From NCBI RefSeq assembly GCF_030867145.1, contig NC_134419.1:7033501-7097500 (forward strand): 64,000 nucleotides of DNA. Direction: 5' to 3'. The notes under the pieces are model-generated. The model ran no database searches. It saw only the letters and a program-made list of their open reading frames with translations, and had not been told where the DNA came from. The DNA is from Opisthocomus hoazin. Its lineage: Eukaryota; Chordata; Aves; Opisthocomiformes; Opisthocomidae. Below, piece after piece: positions 61,701 to 64,000 of the stretch. Position numbers and translations under genes: made by a program. The number at the start of each line of letters is the position of its first letter. Positions within the stretch are counted from its first letter, which is position 1.

Positions 61701-63487
61701 ACCAAGGGAATCAATCATAGTTCTAAAAAGTAGTCACACCTTTACACCTGTTATGAGTAACTGACAACCCAGGGAGCATAGGCAGAGAGGAGATTTTTTA
61801 CGTACGTTCTATTTCATCATCATTAACAACTTCAAACCCAGTAAGCTCCGGCATTGCACACTGACTGGATGCAGACCAAGGAAGCAAGTGCACACCACCT
61901 TCATCTCGAGACAGCTGATCTATTAAAAACTATTATTCCAAGCCTGGATGGGTCCCAAGTAGAACCTTCTAGCTGGGCTGTAAAAGGGCAACAGCTAACT
62001 CGGGGACCTAAGTTGCAATTTTAATTCCAGGTCCTCACAGGTGAGTAACTAGCATTCAGCTACAGTTTCCAAACCACACCCATCATCATCATGTAGCCTT
62101 TTAACCTTGGACTTGAAAGTCCAAGGTGGAGGCAACTATACGTACTTTCAGGAACCAGTTTCAAGTGGAACAGGTCTTTTATGAGGCCTAAAAAAGAGTA
62201 ATAACTAAACAAAAAGGAATGCAAACACCCCACAGTTCACAGACAAAACGCAGCATGCTTATTAGTGTTGACAAGCACCATAAAGCCACCAGTTAAAACC
62301 CAGACGTTGTTCAAAGGGAATGGAAAGTAAAAGATAACAAAACAAACAGCAGCTTTTGTGAAATAATCTGGTATTCTCTGCAGAATTTGTGGTAGCTAAC
62401 ACCCTTATAGGTGGTCTCAACAGCACGGACAGAAGTGCACTCAAGTTGGGAACACACAAACTTCTGCTTCCCCAGGTATTTGAATATTTCCACCGCTGTT
62501 GCTATCCATCCAATACTTTCATAAGCAGGCACTTGTATTTGGAGGTCAGTGGAAGCAACAATCAGCAATAACAATAAAAAACTATATGCATACTCTCCCT
62601 CTCAATTTGTTCTTCTTTATTCCCATCCTCCTCTTTCTGTCTCTCCGTTTCTTTTGCTCTTTAAAAGAACATGGTTTTGTTGTTTTAGGGAGTTTTGGTT
62701 TAGGTCCAGAGCACTGACCACTTCTGCCTCCCAAAGCTCAGCCATATCCTACAGTCCCCTTCCGGTTCCCTTTTCTTGCTAAGTAACTTGAAATTATTTG
62801 AAAATGATTGCTTTAGTTCCCTTAAGGGAGTTATCCGTCACACTCTATTAATATAACCATAAAGACGCAGCAATGAAAAAAGAAAAAAGACAAACTTTGT
62901 AAACTCTAAGTTAAATACGGTAACTCATGAAAAAGTACTGTTTTTTCAATATCCATCTATCCAGAATTCTGGTATATAAGTTAAAAGATGGGCATTCTTC
63001 TTTCCATCAGAGACTCAGAATCTGCTCCAACACAGTCACAGGCAGTATTCATTCACAGCACGTTATTCCAGGTTCATGGAGTAGAGAACTTCAGCTTCAC
63101 CCTGGTTTATCTGCAGCATTATGAGCCGTTGTCATCAAGCACGATGACCTACAGACTCTTTCTATACCCAGTAGGCGAACGTACCTGTGATGTAGCTTGT
63201 ATGCTTGTTCTGATTGTCTTGGGCAACCAGTTGCTCATGCAGCTCTTTTCCAACTCCCTTTTCAAAGTGACGAGCCACTTCCTCAGTTTTCCTACACGAA
63301 TCAATGAAAGAATCAAAATGCTGTCACAAGCCCGATTCTTTATACCTAACACTTGGCTTTGAAGCAGCACGTGATACTGCAATATGTGTATCCTGTCTGT
63401 CCATACCTGAATTGGTCATCATTTAAAAGAGGTTTCTGGGCATTTAGGTATCTCCTAATCGTATCTTCCAGCTTGGGAACTGGCAGC
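58391..63487 (-). CDS. CPT2: CPT2, carnitine O-palmitoyltransferase 2 (exons 2-5)
   Basis: Inner mitochondrial membrane enzyme that converts imported long-chain acylcarnitines back to acyl-CoA for beta-oxidation. Exons on the minus strand: 63407-63487 (81 nt), 63185-63291 (107), 59639-60943 (1305) and 58391-58722 (332), giving 607 codons and TAG at 58391-58393. Sizes and phases fit the human gene, whose 658 residues leave about 51 for exon 1. The choline/carnitine acyltransferase motif [12 protein letters not shown] carries the catalytic His at 60168-60170 (human His372). [20 protein letters not shown] and the carnitine/CoA-site [15 protein letters not shown] are present. Exon 1, with the mitochondrial targeting sequence, was not found and must lie beyond 64000. 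Confidence 0.97.
59639..60943 (-). CDS. CPT2: CPT2 exon 4 (large catalytic exon)
   Basis: 1305 nt, the same length as in human. Starts [17 protein letters not shown] and ends LTKEAAM. Carries the catalytic His and most of the acyltransferase fold. Confidence 0.97.
63185..63291 (-). CDS. CPT2: CPT2 exon 3
   Basis: 107 nt: [20 protein letters not shown] then [15 protein letters not shown]. Acceptor CGTGTAG, donor CACAG|GTACGT. Confidence 0.95.
63407..63487 (-). CDS. CPT2: CPT2 exon 2
   Basis: 81 nt: [20 protein letters not shown] and LNDDQF. Acceptor CCTTCAG, donor CAG|GTATGG. Confidence 0.95.
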
Positions 63488-63829
63488 CTGAAGGAAGGCG
63501 AACAGAGACACGCACTTTATCAGCGATGGTACCAGTGAAGCCTCAGTTTCTTATGCAGCAGTCTGCCTCTCCACTTCCCTGTCCTTCCTTATACCCCACA
63601 TTAATCAAATGGCTCAAAAGTCGCTTGTGGAAGAAGAGGAGAAGAAAGGGAATAGATGGACATACATCACCACAGCGTAAGGTTCTTGGAAAACAAAGTA
63701 GAAAGCCAACTTGACTGTTACAAAGGTGTTGCAATGCAGGGTCTTCGTACCTCACAGGGAATCCGGTGAGAGGAACCGCTGCAAGGAGCAGCAGCTATAC
63801 AGAAGGAAGGTTCAGCCCTGCAGCCACCC

Positions 63830-64000
63830 CTCCATCGGGCCTTCCCCTCACTGCTGGGTCCTCACGGCGGGCACCCCACGGCCGCCCGCCCCGCGCTCCC
63901 ACCGGCCCCGGCCTCCGCCACCGAACCCCGCCCGCGGCCCCCCGCAGCTCGGTCCGCCGGGTGCCCTCGGCGGCCGCCCCGGGGCTGGCAGGGACGCCCG
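63830..64000 (-). promoter_or_regulatory. CPT2: CpG-rich edge, probably CPT2 5' region
   Basis: Sharp rise in CpG density up to the window edge, upstream of CPT2 exon 2. Likely intron 1 or promoter sequence next to the missing exon 1. Confidence 0.5.

Noticed and set aside
63500-64000. Search for CPT2 exon 1
   Set aside because: No segment encodes the expected conserved end of exon 1 before the exon 2 acceptor. The exon must lie beyond the window.

Overview
The window reads as bird nuclear DNA. Evidence: chicken-repeat-1 (CR1) LINEs ending in the 8-bp TGATTCTG-type repeat, avian-style solo LTRs, short GC-rich promoter exons, and the vertebrate gene order LRP8 - MAGOH - CZIB - CPT2. The species cannot be settled from the sequence alone.

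Layout. 98-15406 (+): 3' two-thirds of LRP8 (ApoER2), from the EGF-like repeats after the ligand-binding cluster to the stop codon, in 12 coding exons; its 5' part lies left of the window. 15407 to about 17800: probable LRP8 3' UTR. 17.8-28.1 kb: no recognised gene, one truncated CR1. 28.1-41.4 kb (-): a chain of exon-like ORFs with matching splice phases that I cannot assign to any known family. It is interrupted by a solo LTR and two CR1 insertions, one of which keeps an open ORF2 of nearly 900 codons. 44745-47408 (+): complete MAGOH, 146 codons in 5 exons. 48705-55740 (+): complete CZIB (C1orf123), 160 codons in 8 exons. 58391-63487 (-): CPT2 exons 2-5; exon 1 lies right of the window.

The named genes have unrelated jobs. 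LRP8 is a Reelin/ApoE endocytic and signalling receptor. MAGOH is an exon-junction-complex core subunit. CZIB is a small zinc-binding protein. CPT2 is the inner mitochondrial membrane carnitine palmitoyltransferase. CZIB and CPT2 converge. MAGOH, CZIB and CPT2 are each associated with a CpG-rich region.

The part most worth following up is the unrecognised minus-strand locus between LRP8 and MAGOH. From memory of mammalian maps, no gene occupies that place. Ten successive splice junctions keep frame, but one in-frame TGA sits in an internal exon, so it may be a living gene, a decaying one, or partly a chance assembly.
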